From: Streptomyces spinosisporus | GTDB taxonomy: Bacteria; Actinomycetota; Actinomycetes; Streptomycetales; Streptomycetaceae | Length of the DNA: 64,000 nt | Direction: 5' to 3' | NCBI RefSeq assembly: GCF_022698145.1 | Contig: NZ_JALDAX010000005.1 | Span: 62,001 to 126,000 of the forward strand | In this document: in pieces, positions 1 through 9,203 of the stretch | How positions within the stretch are numbered: position 1 is the stretch's first letter | How the letters are laid out: each line of letters starts with the position of its first letter | Made by a program: the position numbers and the translations under genes | The notes under the pieces: model-generated | What the model saw: the letters and a program-made list of their open reading frames with translations, nothing else | Told to the model about the DNA's origin: nothing | Databases searched by the model: none

Positions 1-1011
1 CGTCTTGGCCTGGGCGGGGCTGGTGTCCGCGGCGGCGAGCTGGGTGACGCGGTAGTGCAGGCCGAGCCCGGCGACCAACTCCTCCGCGCGGGCGAGCAGT
101 TCGAGCTGGGCCGCCTCCGAGTCCGCGGGGCGCGTGTACTGGAACAGCTCGACCTTGTTGAACTGGTGGCCGCGCAGAGTGCCGCGCTCCGCGGTGCGGT
201 AGCCGCCGCTCTCCTTGCGGTAACAGGGCGTGTAGGCAACGTACTTGAGCGGCAGCTCGCGCTCGTCGAGCGTCTCGCCGCGGTGCAGGCTCGCCAGCGC
301 GGTCTCGGCGGTCGGCAGCAGGAAGTGGTCGTCGACCTGGAACACCTCGTCGGCGAACTTCGGGAACTGACCCGCCGCGTACCCCGCCTCGCGCGTCAGC
401 AGATGCGGCGGCAGCACGAACTCGTAGCCCGCCCTGCGGTGCGTGTCGAGGAAGTGGTTGAGGAGCGCCCACTCCAGGGCGGCACCCTCTCCCCGGTAGA
501 CCCAATGACCGCTGCCGGCCAGCGCGACCCCCCGCCTGTGGTCCACAAGCCGCAGGTCCTCCGCGATCCGCACATGATCCTTGGGCACGAAGCCGAAGCC
601 GGGCGGATCCCCCACGGTCCGCAGAACCCGGTTGTTCTCCTTACCCCCCGCGACCACATCCTCATCCGGCAGATTCGGCAGCCCATCAAGAAACTCCCGC
701 CAAACCCCCTCCACCCGCTTCAACCCCACCTCAGCCTGAGCCAGCCGCTGGGCCAGCGCTTTGGCCTGAGTCTGCAAGTCCGCTACGTGCAGATCATCCG
801 CCGCCTCCGCGGCCCCGCCCATCCGGCGTCGTGCTGCGATCTCTGTCGAGATGCGGCGGCGTTCGGCGCGTAGGCGTTCCACTGTGGTGCGGGTCTCGCG
901 GAGCTGGGTGTCCAGGGTGAGGAAGGCGGGGATGTCCACGTCGAGGCCGCGTTTGCGGAGGGCGTCGTGGACGTGGTCGGGGTGGTTTCGGATGAGGGTG
1001 ACGTCGAGCAT
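1..1011 (-). CDS. serS: Seryl-tRNA synthetase (3' end beyond window)
   Basis: Class II aminoacyl-tRNA synthetase that charges tRNA-Ser with serine in the cytoplasm. About 337 residues are visible, starting MLDVTLIRNHPDHVHDAL; the C-terminal part lies beyond the left edge. Residues 1 to about 110 form the charged coiled-coil arm typical of SerRS. The class II core follows, with a motif-2-like stretch YVAYTPCYRKESGGYR and then GHQFNKVELFQYT. The ATG at 1011-1009 is the only good start, and GGAG lies just upstream inside a potential hairpin. A T-box leader precedes the gene. In S. coelicolor the housekeeping serS is, as I recall, not beside sigI, so this may be a second, starvation-controlled SerRS; that part is inference. 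Confidence 0.9.
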   Translation of the reverse strand, partial: MLDVTLIRNHPDHVHDALRKRGLDVDIPAFLTLDTQLRETRTTVERLRAERRRISTEIAARRRMGGAAEAADDLHVADLQTQAKALAQRLAQAEVGLKRVEGVWREFLDGLPNLPDEDVVAGGKENNRVLRTVGDPPGFGFVPKDHVRIAEDLRLVDHRRGVALAGSGHWVYRGEGAALEWALLNHFLDTHRRAGYEFVLPPHLLTREAGYAAGQFPKFADEVFQVDDHFLLPTAETALASLHRGETLDERELPLKYVAYTPCYRKESGGYRTAERGTLRGHQFNKVELFQYTRPADSEAAQLELLARAEELVAGLGLHYRVTQLAAADTSPAQAKT

Positions 1012-1325
1012 GGTGCTCGCTCCGTCCTGTCGTCCGGGACGGCAGGGGCCGCCCCGGGGTGATTCCCTCGGGGCGTGGGCGAGAGGGTGCTCGCGGTGCC
1101 ACCACGCCTTCACCGTCGTACGCAGGCGATCGCGCGTATGCGATACACGGCCGTAGGACGGTCTCGTTCTGGCCCGATGACGGGGGCCGGCCGGCGGGGC
1201 ATTTCCTCCCCGCACTCGGGAGTGGATTCGCCTCGGCACGCGGGGCTGCCCTCACACCTTCCGGCAGCTCTCTCGGCCCGCGTGGACCCCGGCTACTTGT
1301 CTCCTTCAGCGCGTTGCAGGAGAGA
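1012..1325 (-). promoter_or_regulatory. T-box leader of serS with serine (UCC) specifier
   Basis: The transcript upstream of serS carries the T-box sequence UGGCACCGCG (1101-1092), embedded in GGUGGCACCGCGAG. Its UGGC would pair with a tRNA end NCCA carrying discriminator G, as in tRNA-Ser. About 120 nt upstream, a Stem-I-like region has GAGAGAGCUGCC and the specifier context GAAUCCACUC, whose UCC codon (1226-1224) is serine. Downstream, CGCCCCG and CGGGGCG can pair. A second hairpin, CCGUCC/GGACGG (1042-1037 with 1027-1022), abuts the GGAG of the ribosome binding site, with no U-tract. Both point to control of translation rather than termination. Fold details are by eye. Confidence 0.8.
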
Positions 1326-1356
1326 GTAGGCAGCCGCGCCCGGCCCGCCAAGCGAT

Positions 1357-1911
1357 TTACGCGGGCGCGCCCAGCTCCGCCCACACGGTCTTGCCCGGCA
1401 CCCCCGCCGAGCGCACGACCCCCCAGTCCAGGCAGAGCCGCTGCACTATGAACATGCCGTGGCCGCCGGGGCGGCTCGCGCGGTGCGGGGTCCGGGGAGT
1501 CGGCTGGCCCGCTCCCTTGTCGGAGACCTCGATGCGGATCACCTTCTTGTCGCAGGAGATCCACAGGTCGTCCGGGCCCTCCGCATGCAGACAGGCGTTG
1601 GTGACCAGCTCGGAGACGACCAGCAGAACGTCCTCGGCGGCGGCCCGCTGATCGGCCGTGGCGGCGGGCAGCCAGCCCCACGCGTACAGCGCCTGGCGGG
1701 TGAAGTCGCGAGCGAGCGGCACGACGCCGCTCGCGCCTTCGAAGCTCAGCCTGCGGATCTGCCCGTCCCCGGGCGGCGCCGACGCGGACGACGCCGACGC
1801 GGGCGATGCCGGCGCAGCCGCCGACGCGGCCGCATCCCCCTCGGGCACCCCGGAAGCGCCGCTGGGCTCGGGGCCGCGGTCGCCCGGCGAGTAAGGCCGG
1901 GTGGTGCTCAT
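1357..1911 (-). CDS. RsbW-like ATP-binding anti-sigma factor/serine kinase
   Basis: A 184-residue GHKL-fold protein of the RsbW/SpoIIAB type. Residues 1-50 are a low-complexity Ala/Ser/Pro tail. The HATPase domain follows, with the N-box SELVTNACLHAEGP, the G1 box EVSDKGAG and the G2 box RPGGHGMFIVQRL. Such proteins bind a sigma factor and phosphorylate a STAS antagonist. The STAS gene lies immediately upstream on the same strand and a SigB/F-type sigma gene is divergent, so the three probably form one partner-switching module. The arrangement recalls arsI/prsI/sigI of S. coelicolor. The ATG at 1911 is preceded by GAGGTG. The partners are inferred from position only. Confidence 0.85.
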   Translation of the reverse strand: MSTTRPYSPGDRGPEPSGASGVPEGDAAASAAAPASPASASSASAPPGDGQIRRLSFEGASGVVPLARDFTRQALYAWGWLPAATADQRAAAEDVLLVVSELVTNACLHAEGPDDLWISCDKKVIRIEVSDKGAGQPTPRTPHRASRPGGHGMFIVQRLCLDWGVVRSAGVPGKTVWAELGAPA

Positions 1912-2127
1912 CAGCGCTTCACCTCACCGATTCACCGTTCACGATTCAAGAGTCATTACGTAGCTCGACGGTGGATCCGTCGCTGCGCCGCCGACCTGTT
2001 CAGGATGTCTCCTGCCCGACCGAACGGGCAGAACACCCCCTTATTCCGCACCGAGGGCCAGACGCCCAAAAAGTGCCGGTCACACGGGGAGGTCCAGGGC
2101 AGAACACCCGCTCGAACGAGCGGCGGA

Positions 2128-2505
2128 TCAGCCGGCCGTGTCGGCCAGGGCCGCCTCGAGCGTGTCATGGACGGTGAAGACCGCTTCCGCCCCGGTGATC
2201 TCGAAGACACGGGCCACCACGGGCTGCATGCCCGCGAGGTGCACCCCGCCCCCCTCGGCCTCCGCCTTGAGGCGCGCGCCGAGCAGCACATTGAGCCCGG
2301 TGGAGTCGCAGAACTCCAGCCGTGTGCAGTCCACGACAAGCCGACTGAAACCCTTGGCGAGGCACTCCTCCAGCGGCTCGCGCAACAGATCGGCGGTGTG
2401 GTGATCGAGCTCACCCGCCGGCGTCACGACCGCACTGGCGCCTTCTTCCCTGACCTCCACCAGTAGGCGGCCAGACTGTGCGCTACCGACCGTCCCGCGG
2501 TCCAT
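2128..2505 (-). CDS. STAS-domain anti-anti-sigma factor
   Basis: A 125-residue SpoIIAA/RsbV-like protein. The STAS fold runs through nearly the whole chain, with the conserved phosphorylation motif FCDSTGLNVLL; the phospho-acceptor should be Ser68. When unphosphorylated, such proteins capture the anti-sigma kinase and release sigma. The ATG at 2505 follows GGGAGAAAG at good spacing; the open frame continues upstream but only as antisense to the sigma gene. It lies upstream of the anti-sigma gene on the same strand (216-bp gap) and is divergent from the sigma gene. Confidence 0.88.
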   Translation of the reverse strand: MDRGTVGSAQSGRLLVEVREEGASAVVTPAGELDHHTADLLREPLEECLAKGFSRLVVDCTRLEFCDSTGLNVLLGARLKAEAEGGGVHLAGMQPVVARVFEITGAEAVFTVHDTLEAALADTAG

Positions 2506-2755
2506 GCCGTCTTTCTCCCGACGTCGTGGCTGCTGACTCACGCCCTCGAACACTACGCCTTCCTCACACTCTCTGACACCCGAACAACCGCCCACAAACG
2601 GACATATCCCCACAGAACGCACTTGCGGCGGGTGCAGGAAAGCGGGTAGGGCTAGTAGAGATACGTAACCGACCACGGCCGGCTTTGGAGGCGCCGCACA
2701 CCGTAGTGCACGCACTGGCTTCGGCAGCCATATGCCGAGAACGATGGAGGACATC

Positions 2756-3682
2756 ATGTCACCCCGGCTCGACGCATCGCACACCCAGGAGGCGACGTCG
2801 GCTTCCGCCCCGGAACATCTGGATCCCATCGAGGGCAATGACGCGGACGCGCTTGCCGGGCTCGCAGGACTTTCAGGGCTCGCAGGACTCCCGGAGATCC
2901 CCCCGTACGACGAAGTGGGACCGGTAGACGCCCGAGCGCTCTCCAAGACCCTCTTCGAACGGCTCGAGTCCCTCGAGGAAGGCACGCACGAGTACTCGTA
3001 CGTCCGTAACACCCTCGTCGAACTCAACCTCGCACTGGTGAAGTTCGCGGCCTCCCGCTTCCGTTCGCGCAGCGAGCCGATGGAGGACATCATCCAGGTC
3101 GGCACCATAGGCCTGATCAAGGCGATCGACCGGTTCGAGCTCGCCCGGGGTGTGGAGTTCCCCACGTTCGCGATGCCAACCATCGTCGGGGAGATCAAGC
3201 GCTTCTTCCGTGACACGTCGTGGTCCGTGCGCGTCCCGCGCAGGCTGCAGGAGCTGCGGCTCGACCTGGCCAAGGCCGGCGACGAGCTGGCCCAGAAGCT
3301 GGACCGCGCGCCGACCGTGGCGGAGCTCGCGGAGCGCCTCGGCCTGACCAAGGACGAGGTCGTCGAGGGCATGGCGGCGTCGAACGCGTACACCGCCTCC
3401 TCCCTGGACGCCCAGCCCGAGGAGGACGACGCCGAGGGCGCGCTCGCGGACCGGATCGGTTACGAGGACCACGGGCTCGAGGGCATCGAGTACGTCGAGT
3501 CGCTCAAGCCGCTGATCGCCGAACTCCCGCCGCGGGACCGGAAGATCCTGTCGTTGCGCTTCGTCGCCGGTCTGACCCAGTCGGAAATAGGGGACGAGCT
3601 CGGCATCTCGCAGATGCATGTGTCACGGCTGCTGTCCAGGACGTTGCTGCGGTTGCGCAAGGGGCTGACGCTCGAGGAGTGA
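2756..3682 (+). CDS. RNA polymerase sigma factor, SigB/SigF/SigG family (SigI-like)
   Basis: A 308-residue stress-type sigma-70 factor. The N-terminal ~50 residues are acidic and repetitive (ALAGLAGLSGLAGLPEIP). Region 2 follows (VEFPTFAMPTIVGEIKRFFR), then region 3 (VPRRLQELRLDLAKAGDELA) and region 4 with the helix-turn-helix SEIGDELGISQMHVSRLL. ATG 2756 is chosen because GGAGG at 2746-2750 sits 5 nt upstream; the in-frame ATG at 2732 lacks such a site. It is divergent from the STAS/kinase pair, which should control it. Position next to the hut region matches sigI of S. coelicolor, but I do not assign that name firmly. A strong hairpin follows the stop. Confidence 0.92.
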   Translation: MSPRLDASHTQEATSASAPEHLDPIEGNDADALAGLAGLSGLAGLPEIPPYDEVGPVDARALSKTLFERLESLEEGTHEYSYVRNTLVELNLALVKFAASRFRSRSEPMEDIIQVGTIGLIKAIDRFELARGVEFPTFAMPTIVGEIKRFFRDTSWSVRVPRRLQELRLDLAKAGDELAQKLDRAPTVAELAERLGLTKDEVVEGMAASNAYTASSLDAQPEEDDAEGALADRIGYEDHGLEGIEYVESLKPLIAELPPRDRKILSLRFVAGLTQSEIGDELGISQMHVSRLLSRTLLRLRKGLTLEE

Positions 3683-3750
3683 CCTGCCCTCCGGGCAATG
3701 GGCCCTGGGCCTTTTCGAGACGCCTCTGCCGAGTGAGTCTCAGACGCTTC

Positions 3751-3800
3751 CGCCGAGCGCGGTGCACCCGAGTCGGGTGTGCCGCGCTCGGCGTTTGTGG
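3751..3800 (+). terminator. Hairpin after sigma gene
   Basis: The arms CGCCGAGCGCGG (3751-3762) and CCGCGCTCGGCG (3782-3793) pair perfectly. An inner ACCCGA/TCGGGT extends the stem, and TTTGTGG follows. It is placed as a rho-independent terminator of the sigma factor transcript, 70 bp after its stop. Confidence 0.7.
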
Positions 3801-3942
3801 GTCAGTGGGGCTGCCCGCGGGGCGTTTGCCGTGTTACCCGCAGAAACCCTTTCCCCAGAGGTTTCCTTCCTTCACCATGGGCCCCCATACCAGCCGGTAG
3901 GTCACAGCCCCGGCGGGCGGCAAGGTGCAAGGAGGCGTGCAG

Positions 3943-5478
3943 ATGGCTCGGGCCGACGGGACCGACACGGGTGTCGAGACCGCGGGCGGGGCGCACGAGG
4001 GTGCGTCCGACGCGCGGCTGACCGCACTGCTGCGCACCAGCACCCCCACCGTCTACGCGGCTCTGCAGGAACTGCGCGCCCGCCACCAGCCGGCGGTCCT
4101 CGCCTACGCCCGGCTGTGCACGGCGAGCGAGTCCGCCGCCGGGCAGCTGGCCGCGCAGGCGATCACCCTGGCGGCCCGTCAGACCGCGCGCGGCACCGAG
4201 CCACTTGTGCCGCTACGACTGCAACTCCTGCTGCTGACCGGGCAGTTGGCCGCGGAGTGGGCGACCGACGAACGGTCCGCGGGCCTCGACCCCGCTCTGC
4301 TGCTCGCCCTGAGCACGGCCGGCCCGGGAGGTCCCGTACCGCCCATGCTCGCCGCCTTCCAGTCGCTGCCCTCCCGTGTGCAGGGCCTCGTCTGGTACGG
4401 CGTGGTGGAGCGGGAACCGGCACAGCGTACGGCCGTCCTGCTCGGCCTGACCCGCGAGGACGTCGCCCACGAGACCGGTCGCGCGGCGGCGGCCATGGCG
4501 CAGGCCTGTCTGCGCACCCGTCTCAGCACCTCGGACGACCCGAGCTGCGGCAACTTCGGCCGGCTCATCGAGGAGTCGGTACGGCCCGACTCGCCGCGCA
4601 ACAGCCCCGATCTGCACGCCCACATGGTGCACTGCACCCACTGCACGGCGGCCCACGCCGAGCTGTCGGCGCTGCGGGACTCCCCGCGCACCGCACTGGC
4701 CGAGGGGCTGCTGCCGTGGGCGGGCACGGCCTACGTCAGGAGCGACGCGCCGCGCCCGACCGCCCGCGCGGACGCGGCGGCCTGGCCGGCCTCCCGGCGC
4801 TTCCTGCTGGTCTCGCTCGCCGCCGGTGTGGCGCTCACTCCGCTGCTCATCTTCCTGCTCACGCAGGGCGGTTCACCGTCCTCGTCGTCGTCGCAGGCGG
4901 TGGGCGCGGTCCGCACACCGACGAGCCGCCCACCGGTCGCGAGCACACCCACGGTGTCCCCCACGCCGTCCCCCTCGCCCTCGCGTACCGTCAAGTCCCC
5001 TTCCCCGACGCGCAGTTCCTCCTCCCGGCCGCCCTCGAAGTCACCGCGCCCCTCCGCGCCTCCCGCTCATGCCCCCAACGGCACCTCCGCCCAGGTCGTG
5101 AACGTCGGCACCGGCTTCTGCCTGGACATCCGCGACGGCGACCTGGACAACGGCACCGACGTGGTGACGGCCCCCTGTTCCTCCTCCCGCACCCAGCGCT
5201 GGCGCGTCGACGCCGAACACTCCGTGGTGCGCTCGTCCGCCGACCCCGGCTTCTGCCTCGACAGCCGCGGCGACGTCGACCGCGGCGTGGGCATCTGGGA
5301 CTGCGACTCCCTCGACGGCGACCACGGCGAGAACCTGCGCTTCACCGTCGACCCCGACGGCGTCATCCGCCCGGCCATCGCCATCGAAACCGCCCTGACC
5401 CCCTTCAACGGCGACGGAACCTTCCTACGCCCCCTGAACGGGACACCCACCCAACGCTGGCAAGCAGGCCGGAACTGA
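3943..5478 (+). CDS. Membrane-anchored ricin-type lectin protein with sigma-like N-terminal region
   Basis: A 511-residue protein with an unusual layout. Residues ~1-220 are helical and Ala-rich, reminiscent of ECF-sigma or sigma-associated regions. A zinc-finger-like HMVHCTHCTAAHAEL lies near residue 226, one transmembrane helix at ~285-306, a Ser/Pro/Thr-rich linker to ~375, and a C-terminal ricin B beta-trefoil at ~380-511 with Q-x-W type motifs (TQRWRV, TQRWQAG) and paired FCLD motifs. Topology would put the lectin outside and the N-terminal part in the cytoplasm, suggesting carbohydrate sensing; this is inference. ATG 3943 has AAGGAGG at 3929-3935; an in-frame GTG at 3925 is less likely. 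Confidence 0.8.
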   Translation: MARADGTDTGVETAGGAHEGASDARLTALLRTSTPTVYAALQELRARHQPAVLAYARLCTASESAAGQLAAQAITLAARQTARGTEPLVPLRLQLLLLTGQLAAEWATDERSAGLDPALLLALSTAGPGGPVPPMLAAFQSLPSRVQGLVWYGVVEREPAQRTAVLLGLTREDVAHETGRAAAAMAQACLRTRLSTSDDPSCGNFGRLIEESVRPDSPRNSPDLHAHMVHCTHCTAAHAELSALRDSPRTALAEGLLPWAGTAYVRSDAPRPTARADAAAWPASRRFLLVSLAAGVALTPLLIFLLTQGGSPSSSSSQAVGAVRTPTSRPPVASTPTVSPTPSPSPSRTVKSPSPTRSSSSRPPSKSPRPSAPPAHAPNGTSAQVVNVGTGFCLDIRDGDLDNGTDVVTAPCSSSRTQRWRVDAEHSVVRSSADPGFCLDSRGDVDRGVGIWDCDSLDGDHGENLRFTVDPDGVIRPAIAIETALTPFNGDGTFLRPLNGTPTQRWQAGRN

Positions 5479-5516
5479 CCAGCCCGGCCGCCCTCTTCGA
5501 CGCCCCCTGCTCGGCT

Positions 5517-6480
5517 CACTCAGACCTGACGCCCCCGCCACGCAGGTGCCCGACCCGCTCAGACCTGACGCCCTCTTCTTCGCGCAGGTACTCGGCCCAC
5601 TCAGACCTGGCGCTCTCCCTTCGCGCAGGTTGCTCGGCTCCACCACCTCCGGGCCGAGCTTGGCGCGCTCAGACCTGGGGCCCTCGCCACGCAGGTGCCC
5701 GACCCGCTCAGACCTGACACCCTCTTCTTCGCGCAGGTACTCGGCCCACTCAGACCTGGCGCTCTTTCTTCGCGCAAGTTGCTCGGCTCCACCACCTCCG
5801 GGCCGAGCTCGGCGCGCTCAGACCTGGGGCCCTCGCCACGCAGGTGCCCGACCCGCTCAGACCTGACACCCTCTTCTTCGCGCAGGTGCTGGCCCACTCA
5901 GACCTGGCGCTCTCCCTTCGCGCAGGTGCTGGCCCACTAAGACCTCGCGCTCTCCCTTCGCGCAGGTTGCTCGGCTCCACCACCTCCGGGCCGAGCTCGG
6001 CGCGCTCAGACCTGGGGCCCTCGCCACCCAGGTGCCCGGCCCACTCAGACCTGACGCCCCCCTCCGCGCAGGTACTCGGCCCACTCAGACCTGACGCCCC
6101 CCTCCGCGCAGGTACTCGGCCCAGTCAGACCTGGCGCTCTCCCTCCGCGCAAGTTGCTCGGCTCCACCACCTCCGGGCCGAGCTCGGCGCGCTCAGACCT
6201 GACGCCCCCGCCGCGCAGGTGCCCGACCCGCTCAGACCCGACGCCCTCCCTCCGCGCAGGTACACGGGCCACTCAGACCTGGCGCCGCATCCGCGCCGTG
6301 CTTGGCGCGCTCCAGAATGACGCCCCCTCTGCGCCCCTGTTCGGCCCGCTCAGACCCGACGCCTTCTCCGCGCCGTGTTCGGCCCGCTCGGCCACGACAG
6401 CACCCCCGCGCCGCACTCGACCCGCTCAGACCCGGCACCACCTCCGGGCCCGTGCCTGACCCGGCCAGACCTCGCGCAAC
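5517..6480. repeat. Degenerate tandem repeat, ~40 bp unit in ~149 bp higher-order blocks
   Basis: About 22 imperfect units, most beginning CTCAGACCTG and running 38-42 bp to a CAGGT-type core and GGCCCA or GACCCG. Some units carry an insert (GGCTCCACCACCTCCGGGCC) that lengthens them to about 68 bp. Groups of three units recur at exactly 149 bp: equivalent points lie at 5546, 5695 and 5844. Similarity decays towards 6480. The array fills the gap between the convergent lectin and hutI genes (5479-6639). Open frames exist in several phases on both strands but look like repeat artefacts, so I call no gene here. Confidence 0.93.
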
Positions 6481-6639
6481 GCCCCGGCACATCCGTCGAC
6501 ACCCTGCGCGACCTGGTCGAACCAGCCGCACCTCCCGGAGCATCCCGACATCCCGCACGCCCCGGCGCCCGCGCGTGGGCGGTGCCGGTCGCGGTCCTCG
6601 TACACCGCGAGCCGCTCCCGGTCGCGCCGCCCGGCCGGG

Positions 6640-7815
6640 TCACACCACCCGCACCCCCCGCCGCCACACGCCGGTGACCAGTGGGACGCCCGGGCGGTAG
6701 GCGAGGTGGACGTGGCTGGGGGCGTTCAGGAGTAGTAGGTCGGCGCGGGCGCCGGGGGCGAGTCGGCCGATGTCGTCGCGGCGCAGGGCCCGTGCCCCGC
6801 CCGCGGTGGCCGACCAGACCGCCTCGTCGGGCGTCATCCCCATCTCCCGCACCGCGAGCGCGATGCAGAAGGGGACGGACGAGGTGAAGGACGAGCCGGG
6901 GTTGCAGTCGGTGGACAGGGCGACCGTGGCGCCGGCGTCCAGGAGGCGGCGGGCGTCCGGCCACTCGGCGCGGGTGGAGAACTCGGCACCGGGCAGCAGC
7001 GTCGCGACCGTACGGCTGCCCGCGAGGGCGTCCACGTCCGCGTCGGTGAGGTGGGTGCAGTGGTCGGCGCTGGCGGCGTCGAGTTCGACGGCCAGTTGGA
7101 CGCCGGGGCCGTAGGAGAGCTGGTTGGCGTGGATGCGCGGGTGCAGTCCCTTGGCCCGGCCCGCGGTGAGCACCGCGCGGGCCTGGTCGCCGTCGAAGGC
7201 GCCCTTCTCGCAGAACACGTCGATCCAACGGGCGTACGGCGCACAGGCGTCGAGCATCTCGCCGGTGACCAGGGCGACGTAGGCGGCCGGGTCGTCGGCG
7301 AAGTCGGGCGACACGATGTGCGCGCCGAGATAGGTGACCTCGTCGGTGTGCGCGGCGGCGATGCGCAGGGCGCGGGCCTCGTCCTCGGTGGTCAGGCCGT
7401 AGCCGGACTTGGTCTCGAAGGTGGTCGTGCCCTGGCGCAGGGCCTCGTCGAGATAACGGGTGAGGTTCGCCTCCAGCTCGGCGTCCGTGGCCGCCCGGGT
7501 CGCCGCGACCGTCGTACGGATGCCGCCCGCGCTGTAGGCCCGCCCGGACATCCGGGCGTTGAACTCCTGCGTCCGGTCCCCCGCGAAGACCAGGTGCGAG
7601 TGCGAGTCCACGAAGCCCGGCAGGACCGCCCGCCCACCGGCGTCGACCCGGTTGTCAGTGGCGGGTGCTTTCCTTGATTCACCGGCCCAGACGACCTGGT
7701 CGCCGTCGATGACGACGGCCGCGTCCTGGACCAGTCCGAGAGGGGAGTTGTCGCCGAGGGAGGGGTCGTTGGTGACGAGTGTGGCGATGTTGGTGATGGC
7801 GGTGCTGCTGCTCAT
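6640..7815 (-). CDS. hutI: Imidazolonepropionase
   Basis: A 391-residue amidohydrolase-superfamily enzyme that hydrolyses 4-imidazolone-5-propionate to N-formimino-L-glutamate, the third step of histidine degradation. Metal-site motifs are visible: [12 protein letters not shown] near the N-terminus, the His of HANQLSYG and the Asp of [17 protein letters not shown] is also characteristic. ATG 7815 follows GAGGA at 9-nt spacing. It is the last gene of the operon, 26 bp after the deiminase gene. The open frame continues upstream to 9861 only as a shadow of its neighbours. Length is normal for the family. Confidence 0.95.
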   Translation of the reverse strand: MSSSTAITNIATLVTNDPSLGDNSPLGLVQDAAVVIDGDQVVWAGESRKAPATDNRVDAGGRAVLPGFVDSHSHLVFAGDRTQEFNARMSGRAYSAGGIRTTVAATRAATDAELEANLTRYLDEALRQGTTTFETKSGYGLTTEDEARALRIAAAHTDEVTYLGAHIVSPDFADDPAAYVALVTGEMLDACAPYARWIDVFCEKGAFDGDQARAVLTAGRAKGLHPRIHANQLSYGPGVQLAVELDAASADHCTHLTDADVDALAGSRTVATLLPGAEFSTRAEWPDARRLLDAGATVALSTDCNPGSSFTSSVPFCIALAVREMGMTPDEAVWSATAGGARALRRDDIGRLAPGARADLLLLNAPSHVHLAYRPGVPLVTGVWRRGVRVV

Positions 7816-7841
7816 GGCGTCCTCGGGGATGGCTGTGGGTG

Positions 7842-9203
7842 TCAGGCACGCAGGGCTGCGACGGCGTCCGCCAGCGCGGCCGGCACATCGGGTACGAGGG
7901 CGTGGGCGCCGTCCCGCACGACATGACGTCCTCCCACGACCGTATGGCGCACATCGGCCGCCGAGGCGGCGAATACGGCTGTCTCCGCACCGAGTCGCGG
8001 CAGAGGTCCGGCCGTTCTGACCGAGTCGAGCGCGATCGTGGTGAAGTCGGCGAGCGCGCCCGGTTCCAGGACGCCCGCGTCCTGCCAGCCGAGGGCCGCG
8101 TGCCCGTCGGCGGACGCCGCGCGCAGCAGGGCCGCGGCGGTCCAGTGCCCGCGGGTGCGGGTGCGCAGGCGCTCGTTGAGCTCCATGGCGCGTGCCTCTT
8201 CGAGCAGGTCGATCACGGCGTGGCTGTCGGAGCCCAGGGAGAGCGGAGAGCCCGCCCTCTGCAGGGCGACCGCCGGTCCGATGCCGTCCGCGAGGTCCCG
8301 CTCGGTCGTCGGGCACATGCAGGTGCCGGTCCCGGACCCGCCGATCAGGGCGATGTCGTCGTCCGTCAGATGGGTGTTGTGGACGCCGGTGGTGCGCGGC
8401 CCGAGGACGCCGTGGTCGGCGAGCAGCCGGGCCGGGGTGCAGCCGTGTGCGGCCAGGCACGCGTCGTTCTCCGCGGTCTGCTCGGACAGGTGCACATGCA
8501 GCGGGGCCCGCCGCTCCTCGGCCCAGCGCGCCACGGTCGCCAACTGGCCCGCGGGCACGGCTCGTACGGAGTGGATCGCCGCTCCGATCCGCGCGTGATC
8601 TTGTTCCTTGAGAACTGAACAGCGTTCGGCCCAGGCCTCGGCACTGCCGTCGGAGAAGCGCAGTTGATGGCTGTTGGGCGGCTCCCCGCTGTGCTCGCTG
8701 CGGAGGCCGGAGGAGAGATAGACGGTGTCGAGGAGGGTGATGCGGATGCCGGCCTCGGCGGCGGCGGCGATCAGGGCCTCGCCCATCGCGTTGGGGTCGG
8801 CGTAGGGGGTGCCGCCGGGGGCGTGGTGGACGTAGTGGAACTCTCCTACGGCGGTGACGCCCGCCAGGGCCATCTCGGCGTACACCGCGCGGGCGAGCGC
8901 GTGGTACGTCTCGGGGGTCAGCCTGTCGGCGATCGAGTACATGACCTCGCGCCAGGTCCAGAAGGTGCCGGAGCCGACCTGGACGGTGGAGCGCAGGGCC
9001 CGGTGGAAGGCGTGCGAGTGGGCGTTCGCGAGCCCCGGGAGGGTCAGTCCGCGCAGGATCTCGGCACCCGGAGGCGGAGTGGGGACGCCGGTGCGGAGGG
9101 CCGCGATCCGGCCGTCGGCGACCTCCAGGACCACGCCCGGCTCGACGTGGGTGTCGAGCCAGGCCTGCTCCAGCCAGTACGTCCGCGTGTGGGGGTGCGT
9201 CAC
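7842..9203 (-). CDS. hutF: Formimidoylglutamate deiminase
   Basis: A 453-residue amidohydrolase that deaminates N-formimino-L-glutamate to N-formyl-L-glutamate and ammonia. Motifs include [16 protein letters not shown] (HxH metal ligands), HLHVSE-type [13 protein letters not shown], and [17 protein letters not shown] with the late Asp ligand. The start is GTG at 9203-9201, overlapping the stop of the M20 gene as GTGA, so translation is probably coupled. Context with hutU and hutI supports the deiminase route of histidine breakdown, which S. coelicolor is reported to use via formylglutamate. Confidence 0.92.
   Translation of the reverse strand: MTHPHTRTYWLEQAWLDTHVEPGVVLEVADGRIAALRTGVPTPPPGAEILRGLTLPGLANAHSHAFHRALRSTVQVGSGTFWTWREVMYSIADRLTPETYHALARAVYAEMALAGVTAVGEFHYVHHAPGGTPYADPNAMGEALIAAAAEAGIRITLLDTVYLSSGLRSEHSGEPPNSHQLRFSDGSAEAWAERCSVLKEQDHARIGAAIHSVRAVPAGQLATVARWAEERRAPLHVHLSEQTAENDACLAAHGCTPARLLADHGVLGPRTTGVHNTHLTDDDIALIGGSGTGTCMCPTTERDLADGIGPAVALQRAGSPLSLGSDSHAVIDLLEEARAMELNERLRTRTRGHWTAAALLRAASADGHAALGWQDAGVLEPGALADFTTIALDSVRTAGPLPRLGAETAVFAASAADVRHTVVGGRHVVRDGAHALVPDVPAALADAVAALRA

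Noticed and set aside
2128..3393. Extension of the STAS gene to 421 codons
   Set aside because: The extra part is antisense to the sigma gene; ATG 2505 has a good ribosome site.
3762..5717. A 651-codon + strand frame overlapping the lectin gene
   Set aside because: Arg/Pro-rich shadow frame in the GC-rich lectin gene; no domain.
5546..6459. Several + and - strand open frames of 70-160 codons encoding PLRPDALFFAQV-type repeats
   Set aside because: They exist in multiple overlapping frames and both strands of a tandem DNA array, without ribosome sites; they reflect the repeat, not a gene.
5517..6480. Possible CRISPR array
   Set aside because: Units are contiguous and degenerate with no unique spacers of constant length, and no cas genes are near.
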